A DNA stretch of 64,000 bases from Candidatus Peregrinibacteria bacterium. GTDB lineage: Bacteria > Patescibacteriota > Gracilibacteria > UBA1369 > LOWO2-01-FULL-3. Each line of letters starts with the position of its first letter. Positions within the stretch are counted from its first letter, which is position 1. The notes beneath the pieces are model-generated. The model saw nothing but the letters and a program-made list of their open reading frames with translations, was not told the DNA's origin and made no database searches. Position numbers and translations under genes: made by a program. The stretch is taken from contig JAPLYN010000003.1 in assembly GCA_026395515.1 (NCBI GenBank), forward strand, positions 1 to 64,000, in the 5' to 3' direction. Below, in pieces: positions 1 through 7,773 of the stretch.

Positions 1-727
1 ATAGAGGAATATAAAGATATTTGAATGAAATCCAAAGCATGTAAATCACCGAAATAATATAAATTTTTCTGCGTTCTGGATTTACAAAAAAATCTTTAAT
101 ATTTTTTACAAATTCGGCCTTTTCAGTTTTTTTATTATTAATGATTGCAGGATGTTTATCTAGCACGTGCTTCTTGTGAAAATAAACTAAAGCTCCAAGC
201 GCAATCAAACTTTCTCCTGCAAAAACTGTCTCATAGTTTAATTGGCTGGCAAGGAATCCTCCTGCAAGCAACCCAATCAAAGCTCCAAGATTTTGGAATC
301 TAAAACGCTGACTTTCTTCCTTACCGAGATTATTTTTAGTAGCAAAATCTCTAATAAAAAGTGCCAAAACAATCTGGAGAAGTAGTTCCAAGAAAATCTT
401 AATCGACATCAAAATTGCGATGGAAACAAAAGAGGTAACAAGAATAAGGAAAAGAGTAGCAAAAGCAAGAATTGCCAAGCTTCCCTTCATTACCGTAGTC
501 CTCTCAATTTTTCTAAAAATTAAACCGCTAGATAATCCACCCACCAAAGTAATGATGGCGAGAAAGGAAAAGAACAAACTCACGCTCGAATCAGAGTGCA
601 AAACCGTTTTAATAAAATTAGGTAAAACAGGCGAAGTTAGACAAGTAGCAATGGCTACCGTCATGGCCATATAGGCAAAAAATTTGCCTACAGGATGTTG
701 ATCGTGAGTACGAAGTGCGTGAAGCAT
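1..727 (-). CDS. MFS transporter, N-terminal half (cut by window start)
   Basis: An open frame begins at ATG 727-725 on the minus strand and runs off the window without a stop, giving about 242 residues. The translation (MLHALRTHDQHPVGKFFAYM...) holds hydrophobic segments separated by short loops, including the basic loop FRKIERTTVMKG between helices 2 and 3, where MFS carriers have their conserved motif A. A charged central loop around residues 185-215 (KKHVLDKHPAIINNKKTEKAE) fits the cytoplasmic linker between the two six-helix halves. The substrate cannot be read from this. It lies 24 bp downstream of dprA on the same strand and may be cotranscribed with it. Confident as a multi-span carrier, less so as MFS. 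Confidence 0.7.
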   Translation of the reverse strand, partial: MLHALRTHDQHPVGKFFAYMAMTVAIATCLTSPVLPNFIKTVLHSDSSVSLFFSFLAIITLVGGLSSGLIFRKIERTTVMKGSLAILAFATLFLILVTSFVSIAILMSIKIFLELLLQIVLALFIRDFATKNNLGKEESQRFRFQNLGALIGLLAGGFLASQLNYETVFAGESLIALGALVYFHKKHVLDKHPAIINNKKTEKAEFVKNIKDFFVNPERRKIYIISVIYMLWISFKYLYIPL

Positions 728-751
728 AGGTATAAATTTATTGAGCCCATT

Positions 752-1681
752 CTAACAGTTTCGATAATATTTTCCACTCTTTGTGACTATTAGCTGCTGC
801 ATTTCTAACATAGTAATAGACTGTAATAGCTCGCGAATTGGTAGATTAGATTTATGCTCTAAGGTCTCCATATCTAGTCCTTTAGACTTTGGGAAAAGTT
901 TGAGAACTCTAGATTGAGAAGGAGAAAGATCAAAAGGAATTGGAGGTACTTTTTTTGGTGGAACTGGCCGCGGTTGGAATAGGGCCGATCTCCTCTCTTT
1001 TATGCGTGAATTTAATTTAAATAAATGAGGCTGTTCTCTCAGTATTTCAATAATTTCTTGGCCGGAAGAGATGGGATAAGCATGACCTTTTTGCAATAAG
1101 TGAAGTGGACCAATGCTGTTTTCTCTATCAATGTCTCCCGGCACGACGAAGACTTCCCTGCCCTGATTGAGAGCTAAATCTGCGGTGATGAGAGCACCGG
1201 ATTTCTCCGGAGCTTCAATAAGAATTGTGGCTAGAGAAAGCCCACTAACGATTCTATTTCTTTGAGGAAAATTTATTTTCAGAGGCTCGCGCATATCGGA
1301 ATATTCTGAAAGTAAGAGGCCGGAATTTTGAATTTCTTCGGCGAGTTCTAAATTTTGTGGCGGATAAATATTGTCGATACCACTGCCAAGAACGGCGATG
1401 GTAGGAGTTCCACATTCCAGTGCCGTCCTATGAGCGATACTATCTATTCCCAGAGCCAATCCGGAGACAATGCAAATATCGAGCACACTCAATTCCCTGA
1501 TAATTTTTGCCGTCATTTCTTCTCCATAGTCGGAATATTTACGAGTACCTACTACGCTGATGCAGGGCTTGTTTAAGAGGCTGATATCCCCTTTGTAATA
1601 GAGTCTTTCTGGAGGTTTATGAATTTCTTTGAGGAGAGTTGGATAGTTACTGAGGTTTAAAATTTCTGTTTTTTTAGACAT
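752..1681 (-). CDS. dprA: DNA processing protein DprA (Smf)
   Basis: DprA binds incoming single-stranded DNA during natural transformation and loads RecA on it. The Rossmann-like core is complete: VVGTRKYSDYG near the start, SGLALGIDSIAHRTAL, the GSGIDNIYPP segment, FPQRNRIVSGLS, and the GALITADLALNQGREVFVVPGD block, followed by a C-terminal winged-helix segment (LSPSQSRVLKLFPKSKGLDMETL). I chose ATG 1681 (309 aa); an in-frame TTG at 1714 would add 11 residues that include no family motif. The shared competence-type promoter element lies at 1705-1733, and a TTGGTTA/TAACCAA palindrome (1689-1708) overlaps its -10. XerC/D, FtsE and PurM-like genes lie just upstream; the dprA-xerC neighbourhood is common in other bacteria. 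Confidence 0.95.
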   Translation of the reverse strand: MSKKTEILNLSNYPTLLKEIHKPPERLYYKGDISLLNKPCISVVGTRKYSDYGEEMTAKIIRELSVLDICIVSGLALGIDSIAHRTALECGTPTIAVLGSGIDNIYPPQNLELAEEIQNSGLLLSEYSDMREPLKINFPQRNRIVSGLSLATILIEAPEKSGALITADLALNQGREVFVVPGDIDRENSIGPLHLLQKGHAYPISSGQEIIEILREQPHLFKLNSRIKERRSALFQPRPVPPKKVPPIPFDLSPSQSRVLKLFPKSKGLDMETLEHKSNLPIRELLQSITMLEMQQLIVTKSGKYYRNC

Positions 1682-1704
1682 GGAAAAATTGGTTATTTTA
1701 TTAA

Positions 1705-1733
1705 CCAATACCAAACAAAGTTAAAATTTTCTT
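1705..1733 (-). promoter_or_regulatory. competence-type promoter element of dprA
   Basis: Minus strand reads AAGAAAATTTTAACTT, then 7 nt, then TATTGG. The same 16-nt element with identical 7-nt spacing precedes the comEC-like, comM, yraN and 39079 genes. The -10 part is poor here, and a 7-bp inverted repeat (1689-1708) overlaps it, which could be an operator. Confidence 0.55.
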
Positions 1734-1752
1734 AAATTATTTCTAAATTAAT

Positions 1753-2781
1753 TTAGAAACTAACTTCTCCACCTTCCACAACTTCGCCCATTACTTGGCA
1801 TTCAATGCCGTGTTTTTGGCAGATTTCTGTGATCTTTTCAACGTCGTTGCTGATGAGGACCATACCAATTCCCATATTCCAAGTCTGGTAAGCTTCATCG
1901 CGACTAACGTTGCCGATTTCCATAAGCTTAGTCATGAAATCCGGTGGCTGAATAAGATTTGTGAGTTTAGCGCCAAGGCCGCTTCTCTTTAATGCACGTG
2001 GAAGATTTCCAGGGAGACCTCCGCCAGTAATATGAGCTACGCCTTTGAGTTCTACCTTTGGTTTTTCCTTGAAACGACCATGCATTTCTAGCACAGCACT
2101 GCAGAAAATATCAGATGGAGTAAGAGTTACTTCACCCCAAGTGCGAGTATCATCAAATTTTTCAAAGCCCCATTTTTCGCCGAATTTTGTTTTCAAAATG
2201 TGACGAACAAGAGTGAGTCCGTTAGATCTAAATCCTTTTGATTTCAAACCAATAATCTTATCGCCTACTTTCACATTTGCTCCAGTAATCATGTGATCTT
2301 TTTCCACAATTCCCACACAAGTTGCATTCCAAATATAACCATTTACACGATCTCCCAATTCAGCAATTTCTCCTCCAGGAATTACTACTTTATGAGCTAA
2401 AGCAGCTTTCTGAAGACCACCCATAAGAGCAGCAATTTTCTTATCATCTACCTTATCAACATCAAAAGTATTGGAAACAGTAATAGGCTCAGCACCTACG
2501 CAAATCGCATCATCCACAACCATACAAACTAGATCAATTCCCATAGTGTCATATTTCCCCATCATTTCAGCGATAGCCATTTTCGTACCAACACCATCAT
2601 CGTTCTGCACTAAAAAATAATCTCCCATATCGAGAGTTCCAGTAAAGCCACCATCATCTAAAACAGGTTCACCAATCATGCCTTTGCGTCCAGGAAAAGT
2701 CCCCTTTGCAGCATTGTAAGCAATTTCAGAACACTTATCTCCGAGATCAATATTGACCCCTGCTTCTTCGTATGTAGCCAT
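1753..2781 (-). CDS. purM: Phosphoribosylformylglycinamidine cyclo-ligase-like protein (AIR synthetase)
   Basis: PurM closes the imidazole ring of aminoimidazole ribotide using ATP in purine synthesis. The 342-residue length and order of blocks fit: YEEAGVNIDLGDK at the N-terminus, DDGVGTKMAIA, GKYDTMGIDLVCMVVDDAICVGAEP, GGEIAELGDRV, GLKSKGFRSNGLTLVR and HITGGGLPGNLPR. Two conserved spots deviate from the common form: GTDGVGTK reads NDDGVGTK, and the usual MCVND reads MVVDD. No other de novo purine gene is nearby. It starts 5 bp after ftsE ends, so the two are probably cotranscribed. A related AIR-synthase-family function cannot be excluded. Confidence 0.85.
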   Translation of the reverse strand: MATYEEAGVNIDLGDKCSEIAYNAAKGTFPGRKGMIGEPVLDDGGFTGTLDMGDYFLVQNDDGVGTKMAIAEMMGKYDTMGIDLVCMVVDDAICVGAEPITVSNTFDVDKVDDKKIAALMGGLQKAALAHKVVIPGGEIAELGDRVNGYIWNATCVGIVEKDHMITGANVKVGDKIIGLKSKGFRSNGLTLVRHILKTKFGEKWGFEKFDDTRTWGEVTLTPSDIFCSAVLEMHGRFKEKPKVELKGVAHITGGGLPGNLPRALKRSGLGAKLTNLIQPPDFMTKLMEIGNVSRDEAYQTWNMGIGMVLISNDVEKITEICQKHGIECQVMGEVVEGGEVSF

Positions 2782-2786
2782 AGAAT

Positions 2787-3461
2787 TTATTTAGTTGTTG
2801 GTCTCTTTTTATCGCTGATTAGCTTTCCCTTGTCAAGCGTGATGATGCGACCGCCAAGGATATTAACCACTTCTTTATTATGAGTAGAAAGAATAATTGT
2901 AGTGCCACTCTTATTTATTTTGAGGAATAATTTTGCGAGTGCGGCAGTATTTTCAGGATCTAGATTTCCAGTAGGTTCATCTGCAAAAAGTAGTTCTGGG
3001 GCATGGACGAGGGCGCGAGCGATGGCGACGCGCTGCTTCTCACCACCAGATAACTGACGAGGAAAACTATTTCTTCTTTCTTCCAATCCAGTAATTTTCA
3101 AAACTTCAGTAGTTCTCTGATTAATAAAAGCTTTATCGTGACCGGACACTTCTAGTGCAAAAGCCACATTCTCAAAAACAGTCTTCTTTGGAAGCAATTT
3201 ATAATCTTGAAACACAATTCCTATGCGACGGCGATAAGCCTGCACCTGAGCTGGTGAAAGTTTATCAATTTCGTAATTATCAATTTTGATAGAACCAGAA
3301 TCTATCTTCTCAGCACCTACTAGAGTGTGAATAAGAGTAGTCTTTCCTGCTCCGGATCCACCAACAATTACTACTAATTCCCCACCATCTACTTTGAAAG
3401 ATATATCTTCAAGTATGATGTGAGCTCCGTGTTTTTTTGTGAGGTTTTGAACGAGGATCAT
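2787..3461 (-). CDS. ftsE: Cell division ATP-binding protein FtsE
   Basis: ABC-type ATPase of 224 aa with Walker [11 protein letters not shown]-loop [22 protein letters not shown] (the DYKLLP..TVxENVAxxLEV signature is typical of FtsE), ABC signature LSGGEKQR, Walker B LLFADEP and the D-loop/H-switch HNKEVV. FtsE pairs with the membrane protein FtsX to control peptidoglycan hydrolases at the septum. No ftsX follows; the next gene is the purM-like one. Gap to the upstream xer gene is 24 bp. A LolD/MacB-type ATPase is the alternative, but the Q-loop wording favours FtsE. Confidence 0.85.
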   Translation of the reverse strand: MILVQNLTKKHGAHIILEDISFKVDGGELVVIVGGSGAGKTTLIHTLVGAEKIDSGSIKIDNYEIDKLSPAQVQAYRRRIGIVFQDYKLLPKKTVFENVAFALEVSGHDKAFINQRTTEVLKITGLEERRNSFPRQLSGGEKQRVAIARALVHAPELLFADEPTGNLDPENTAALAKLFLKINKSGTTIILSTHNKEVVNILGGRIITLDKGKLISDKKRPTTK

Positions 3462-3485
3462 AAGAAGAGTTTAACATATGGGGTT

Positions 3486-4391
3486 TTACCTGTGAAACTT
3501 TTCGTGAATTTCACGAAGTTTTTTATCAGTAACGTGAGTATAAATCTGAGTAGTAGTAATAGAACTATGACCGAGCATTTCTTGTACAGAACGAATATCG
3601 GCGCCATTAATCAGTAATTCCGTAGCATAGCTGTGACGCAAGGTATGAGGTGTCACCTTCTTTATTATGCCGGCTTTAAGAGAATATTTGCGAACCATAT
3701 TTTCTATACTTACTGTGCTAAGACGACGTTTTTCCTCCTCTAAAATATCTCCCTTTAAACTATTAATAAAAAGTGGTTTCAAATGGTCATCTCTCTGCTT
3801 TAATGAATCGGCAATGAAATCTGCGGCTCTCTCAGAAAGAAAAACAATGCGTGGCTTGCGACCTTTTCCTCGGACCATAAATTCGCGTCTTTTCAGATCA
3901 ACTTGGTCGCGATTTAAATTAGATAATTCGCTGACGCGAAGACCAGTAGAATATAGAGTCTCAAGTATTGCCCTATCTCTAGCAGCATTTTTACGAGTCT
4001 GATCTACGGCTTGAAATAGACGAGTTAATTCTTCGCGAGATAATACTTCCACAGTACGCGCCGGAATTTTTCCAAGTTCAATTTTTTCAGGAGCGATAGT
4101 TTTTACATCATTCTTGGTGAGATATTTCAGAAAAGCACGCAGAGCAATAACGTGATAATTCTGAGTTTTTACACTTAGTCCTTCTCCCTTATCATCGAGA
4201 AATCTATTCAAATAAATACGATAATTCTGAATTTTCTGAAGAGTAAGATTCTTTGGTTCTATTGGTTCACTCAAAAAATCCTCAAACCTTTTTAAGTAAT
4301 GACGATAGTTTTCCAAAGTTTTTGGTGATCTGTTCTGGACTACCTCGCAGTATTCCAGAAATTGTTTAATGTAATCAGAAATTTTCAACAT
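3486..4391 (-). CDS. xerD: Tyrosine recombinase XerC/XerD
   Basis: Site-specific recombinase of 301 aa that would resolve chromosome dimers. The N-terminal SAM-like core-binding domain (residues about 1-90, YIKQFLEYCEVVQNRSPKTLENYRHYLKRFEDFL) is followed by the catalytic domain with Arg in STGLRVSELSNL, Lys in the beta-hairpin VRGKGRKPR, HTLRHSYATELL, LGHSSITTTQIYTH and the tyrosine nucleophile in IYTHV. No phage genes or attachment sites surround it, so a housekeeping Xer is more likely than an integrase. Whether it is XerC, XerD or a single XerH/S-like enzyme is not decidable here. Confidence 0.9.
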   Translation of the reverse strand: MLKISDYIKQFLEYCEVVQNRSPKTLENYRHYLKRFEDFLSEPIEPKNLTLQKIQNYRIYLNRFLDDKGEGLSVKTQNYHVIALRAFLKYLTKNDVKTIAPEKIELGKIPARTVEVLSREELTRLFQAVDQTRKNAARDRAILETLYSTGLRVSELSNLNRDQVDLKRREFMVRGKGRKPRIVFLSERAADFIADSLKQRDDHLKPLFINSLKGDILEEEKRRLSTVSIENMVRKYSLKAGIIKKVTPHTLRHSYATELLINGADIRSVQEMLGHSSITTTQIYTHVTDKKLREIHEKFHR

Positions 4392-4448
4392 GGGAATGAG
4401 TTATTCCATGTCTAAATTTAACACAAATCTAATAATTTCTATAATCCT

Positions 4449-4856
4449 TTATGCAGCCATTTCTTTTGGAGTCTCCTTATCAAAAGATTGACCAGCAGAT
4501 TTCACGCTAGTGATCAATTTTGAAAAATAGTTAGAAACAACGGCAAGCTTTTTTTCATCGCAACCTGCTTGTTCAGCACGAGAATTAATTTCTGACTGTT
4601 TTTCTCTACAAGCCAGAGAGAATTTAATTACTTCAGGATCGTTTGGTTGAAGTTTTGCTTTGATAATAGTATTAGCCATTTCCAATAAACTTTTAGCATT
4701 TTCATCTGTTGGCTTCTCGCGCAAAACAGGCATGATATATTCTTTCATCATTCCATTAACTAACTGGGCTGTTTCAGAAAGATTACTCTCATTTTTTTCA
4801 ACAATTCCTTTTTGTTTATTCTCAATATTGCCGCCTGGCTGTGTTTGTGCGCTCAT
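4449..4856 (-). CDS. Hypothetical protein, 135 aa
   Basis: I do not recognise this protein. It is soluble and helical by composition, with a polar Gln/Asn/Lys-rich first 25 residues, a central stretch (AQLVNGMMKEYIMPVLREKPTDENAKSL and following) and two cysteines (ACREKQ, AGCDEKK). No signal peptide or membrane segment. It is transcribed divergently from dgt across a 60-bp AT-rich gap (4857-4916). ATG 4856 is the only ATG near the open-frame start. Confidence 0.6.
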   Translation of the reverse strand: MSAQTQPGGNIENKQKGIVEKNESNLSETAQLVNGMMKEYIMPVLREKPTDENAKSLLEMANTIIKAKLQPNDPEVIKFSLACREKQSEINSRAEQAGCDEKKLAVVSNYFSKLITSVKSAGQSFDKETPKEMAA

Positions 4857-4916
4857 ATTTTTTGTTTTAAATATCGTATTAGTATATCATAATAATCTAA
4901 GAATTTCAATGACTAC

Positions 4917-6035
4917 ATGAGCAAATTATCACAAAAAGAGGCAATTAATCTGGCTAGCTATGCGGCGAAAAGTGCCGAAAGCGCTGGTAGAAGGCATAAA
5001 GAGACTGTTGATGATGATAGATTATGTTTTCAGAGAGATAAAGATAGAATAATCCACTCTAAGGCTTTTAGGCGTCTAGATGAGAAAACTCAGGTTTTCA
5101 TGGCTGGAAGTGGCGATCATTACAGGACCAGACTGACCCATACTTTGGAAGTAGCTCAGGTCGCTAGAGATATAGCTAGAAGATTGGAATTGAATGAAGA
5201 TTTATGTGAAGCGATTGCACTTGCGCATGATTTGGGACACCCACCTTTTGGACATGCCGGAGAAGCAGCCATTAATGATGTGATGAATAGTTTAGGAGGT
5301 CATTTCGAGCATAATGAGCAAAGCCGTCGTGTAGTAGAAGTGCTAGAAAGATCTTATCCTGAATTTGATGGTTTAAATCTGACAATTGAAGTTTTGGAAG
5401 GATTAATGAAGCATCAGACGGCTTGGGATCAGGCTGGAAAGATTTTTGAATTCTCCGCCCATTTGGAAGCTCAAGTGGTGAATGTGGCCGATGAAATTGC
5501 CTATACTAATCATGATATGGATGATGGACTTCGCTCTGGATTGATTACCTTAAAGCAGTTGAGAAAATTCCAATTGTGGCAAATGGGAGAGAAAGAAGTT
5601 TTCAAAAAATATGGCAAAAAACTTGAGGAGGATATTTTAATTTCTCGCGTAATTAGCTCAATTATCTCGATGATGATTGAAGATTTCTGTGTTCAAGCTC
5701 TTAAAAATATCAAGAAATATAAGATCAAAACCCTGCAAGATGTAAAAAAACATCAAGGAACAATTGCAGAGTTCAGTGAAGATATGAAGATCATTATAAA
5801 GGAGTTGCGTCAATTTCTTTTCGAAAATTTTTATTTGAATCCAAAGATCGAAGCCTTTACATTGAAGGGCAAAGGAATGATTAAAAAATTGTTCGAATAC
5901 TATTACAAAAATCCTAAGCATTTCCCTAAGAGTAATAGCACAAGCAAAGAAGAACGCATTGTGATAATAAAGGACTATATAGCAGGAATGACCGATAGGT
6001 TTTTAATTCAGGAGTTTAAAAAAATTCAAAAATGA
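4917..6035 (+). CDS. dgt: Deoxyguanosinetriphosphate triphosphohydrolase-like HD protein
   Basis: HD-domain dNTPase (372 aa) that would split dNTPs into nucleoside and triphosphate. Visible: DRDRIIHSKAFRRLDEKTQVF with the family's RLxxKTQV signature, HYRTRLTHTLEVAQVAR (first metal His), AIALAHDLGHPPFGHAGE (the HD pair), HNEQSRRVVEVLE, and ADEIAYTNHDMDDGLRSG (distal Asp). It overlaps nrdR by 4 bp (ATGA), so dNTP breakdown and control of ribonucleotide reductase are translationally coupled. Its length fits the bacterial dGTPase-like family (type 2). Confidence 0.92.
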   Translation: MSKLSQKEAINLASYAAKSAESAGRRHKETVDDDRLCFQRDKDRIIHSKAFRRLDEKTQVFMAGSGDHYRTRLTHTLEVAQVARDIARRLELNEDLCEAIALAHDLGHPPFGHAGEAAINDVMNSLGGHFEHNEQSRRVVEVLERSYPEFDGLNLTIEVLEGLMKHQTAWDQAGKIFEFSAHLEAQVVNVADEIAYTNHDMDDGLRSGLITLKQLRKFQLWQMGEKEVFKKYGKKLEEDILISRVISSIISMMIEDFCVQALKNIKKYKIKTLQDVKKHQGTIAEFSEDMKIIIKELRQFLFENFYLNPKIEAFTLKGKGMIKKLFEYYYKNPKHFPKSNSTSKEERIVIIKDYIAGMTDRFLIQEFKKIQK

Positions 6036-6484
6036 TTTGTCCAAAATGTAACTATCACGACACCAGAGTTCTAGATTCTAGAGAAACTGAAGGTCACAAA
6101 AGCGTAAGAAGAAGACGTGAATGCGAAAAATGCCAAAATCGTTTTACTACTTTTGAAAGAATAGAAACAAGCAATTTCATCGTGGTTAAAAAAGATGGAA
6201 CTCGTGAAAGTTATGATAGAGAAAAGGTAGAAAGAGGAATTTGGAAAGCTTGCGAAAAGCGCAAAGTTACTCAGGACCAAGTGACAAAAATGATAAACCA
6301 AATGGAAGAAAAATGGGCTTCAATGGGTAAAGAAATTTCCAGCAGAGATGTAGGTGAAGGTATTATGGATGCTCTGCGCGAACTCGATGATGTGGCTTAT
6401 ATCAGATTTGCTTCTGTATATAGACAGTTTAAGGATATCGAGAGTTTCAAGAAAGAATTGCAGAAACTTTCGAAGGAGGAATAA
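6032..6484 (+). CDS. nrdR: Transcriptional repressor NrdR
   Basis: NrdR represses ribonucleotide reductase operons in response to dATP/ATP. The N-terminal zinc ribbon has CPKCNYHDTRVLDSRE and RRRRECEKCQNRFTTFERIE, and the ATP-cone follows (VVKKDGTRESYDREKVERGIWKACEKR). At 150 aa it is the usual length. The start codon overlaps the dgt stop. No nrd genes lie in the window, so its target boxes are elsewhere. Confidence 0.97.
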   Translation: MICPKCNYHDTRVLDSRETEGHKSVRRRRECEKCQNRFTTFERIETSNFIVVKKDGTRESYDREKVERGIWKACEKRKVTQDQVTKMINQMEEKWASMGKEISSRDVGEGIMDALRELDDVAYIRFASVYRQFKDIESFKKELQKLSKEE

Positions 6485-6509
6485 GGGCTGGAAAAATGGC
6501 TTTAGTCGT

Positions 6510-6538
6510 TTGATTTCTTGGTCTTTTTGTTGTATAAT
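6510..6538 (+). promoter_or_regulatory. Sigma70-type promoter of the L,D-transpeptidase gene
   Basis: TTGATT (6510-6515), 17-nt spacer, TATAAT (6533-6538). The predicted start at about 6545 gives a 25-nt A-rich leader (AAAAACAAAAAAT) before ATG 6570. Confidence 0.8.
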
Positions 6539-6569
6539 AGTGTTAGTTAAAAAAATAAAAACAAAAAAT

Positions 6570-7679
6570 ATGATTTCAAAAAGAATTTCTTCAATTCTGC
6601 TAGCGGTAGTCACTGCTAATATTCTTATTGGTGGCAGTGCTCTTGCTAAGGATGTTTCTGGCTCTGAGAGTTTTGATGAGCTAAATGTGACAATAGATGG
6701 AGTAAAATCAACTCCAAAACCTGTTACGGACGCTAAAAAAGTAACAAGAAATGTAAAAGCGGCTGATGCCAAAGTCGAAGTAAAAGAAAATTGTGATTTT
6801 ACTTATCCTGATGTTGAAACTAACGCATCACAATTAATTGCCGTAAGAAGACAATTGAAAGTAGAACCTGGTGAAAGTTTTAGAGTAAAAGTGTTTTTAC
6901 AGAACAAAGGAACTATTCCTTGGTTTTCTGGTCAAAGTATTTGCAAAGGTCCTAAAATGTATCTAGGAACAGATAGAGAACGCGATCACGATAGTGCATT
7001 CTTTCAAAAAGGGGCACCTGGTTGGGAATCTGCAAACAGAATTCTTATGGATCAGCTGAGAGTAGATCCAGGCCAGATTGCTTCCTTTACTTTCTGGGCT
7101 AAAGCTGGAAAATATCCTGATGTTTATAAAGAATATTTCACTCCTGTATTGAAAGATATTCAATGGCTCGATGGAACTATTATTAACGTTGATGTAATCA
7201 TCGGAGATAGCAGTGATAACGCTGGAGATGTTAGACAAAAAATTTCTTTCTCAAGAAAGAGTGGATCAGTTGCTGATCTAGACTTGAATGCTCCTAAGAC
7301 ATTGAAAGTTAATCTTACAGAACAGAAACTCTACGTTTATCTCGGAGATACAGATGTACGTGATTTCCGTGTAAGTACTGGTAAACCTTCTACTCCGACT
7401 ATTACAGGAAATTATAATATTTTAATTAAACAAGATGTGAGAGTTGGATTTGAAGCTCCTCACTATATCATGCCAAAATATATGATGTTCCAGGAAACTG
7501 GTTATGGTTTCCATGCTTTACCAAGTCTTGCACACGGTGGTGGAGATGCCTTCTGGACTGAAGCGAAAGATCATATTGGTATACCTGTAAGTCATGGTTG
7601 TGTCAGACTTTTGCCTGATGACGCAGCTTGGTTGTTCGACTTTACAGATGTAGGTACTAAAGTAGAAATTGGTTACTAA
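6570..7679 (+). CDS. Secreted L,D-transpeptidase (YkuD) with Ig-like domain
   Basis: Peptidoglycan cross-linking enzyme of 369 aa. Start ATG 6570 is chosen because it follows a consensus promoter and begins a signal peptide (MISKRISSILLAVVTANILIGGSALA). Residues about 75-215 form an Ig-like module of the NBR1 type (VRRQLKVEPGESFRVKVFLQNKGTIPW). The YkuD domain covers about 250-369 with HALPS and the catalytic SHGCVRL (Cys344). L,D-transpeptidases make 3-3 cross-links or attach proteins to the wall, so this predicts a real murein layer in this cell. A longer open frame upstream overlaps nrdR and lacks support. Confidence 0.93.
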   Translation: MISKRISSILLAVVTANILIGGSALAKDVSGSESFDELNVTIDGVKSTPKPVTDAKKVTRNVKAADAKVEVKENCDFTYPDVETNASQLIAVRRQLKVEPGESFRVKVFLQNKGTIPWFSGQSICKGPKMYLGTDRERDHDSAFFQKGAPGWESANRILMDQLRVDPGQIASFTFWAKAGKYPDVYKEYFTPVLKDIQWLDGTIINVDVIIGDSSDNAGDVRQKISFSRKSGSVADLDLNAPKTLKVNLTEQKLYVYLGDTDVRDFRVSTGKPSTPTITGNYNILIKQDVRVGFEAPHYIMPKYMMFQETGYGFHALPSLAHGGGDAFWTEAKDHIGIPVSHGCVRLLPDDAAWLFDFTDVGTKVEIGY

Positions 7680-7688
7680 ATAAAGGCT

Positions 7689-7716
7689 TTGTTAGTGGTC
7701 GGATTTTGGATATAAT
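7689..7716 (+). promoter_or_regulatory. Probable promoter of uvrD/pcrA
   Basis: TTGTTA (7689-7694), 16-nt spacer, TATAAT (7711-7716). The leader of about 50 nt contains the GC-rich hairpin at 7741-7759. Confidence 0.6.
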
Positions 7717-7740
7717 TCAATTCCAAAATTAAGATTTTGT

Positions 7741-7759
7741 GCCGCGTGGGGTACGCGGC
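7741..7759 (+). promoter_or_regulatory. GC-rich hairpin in the uvrD leader
   Basis: GCCGCGT, loop GGGGT, ACGCGGC is a perfect 7-bp stem in otherwise AT-rich DNA, 14 nt before the start codon. No T-run follows, so it is not an intrinsic terminator. Function unknown; it could affect translation or be a protein site. Confidence 0.4.
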
Positions 7760-7773
7760 CAAATAACCGACCT

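Noticed and set aside
420-674. Plus-strand open frame of 84 codons at the window start
   Set aside because: The opposite strand encodes a continuous membrane transporter with proper hydrophobic helices; the plus frame is Lys/Arg-rich noise.
3486-4391. Phage or ICE integrase
   Set aside because: The protein is a full tyrosine recombinase, but it is surrounded by housekeeping genes without attachment repeats, so a Xer role is simpler.
6354-6569. N-terminal extension of the L,D-transpeptidase into nrdR
   Set aside because: It overlaps a conserved gene in another frame and crosses a consensus promoter; ATG 6570 starts the signal peptide.
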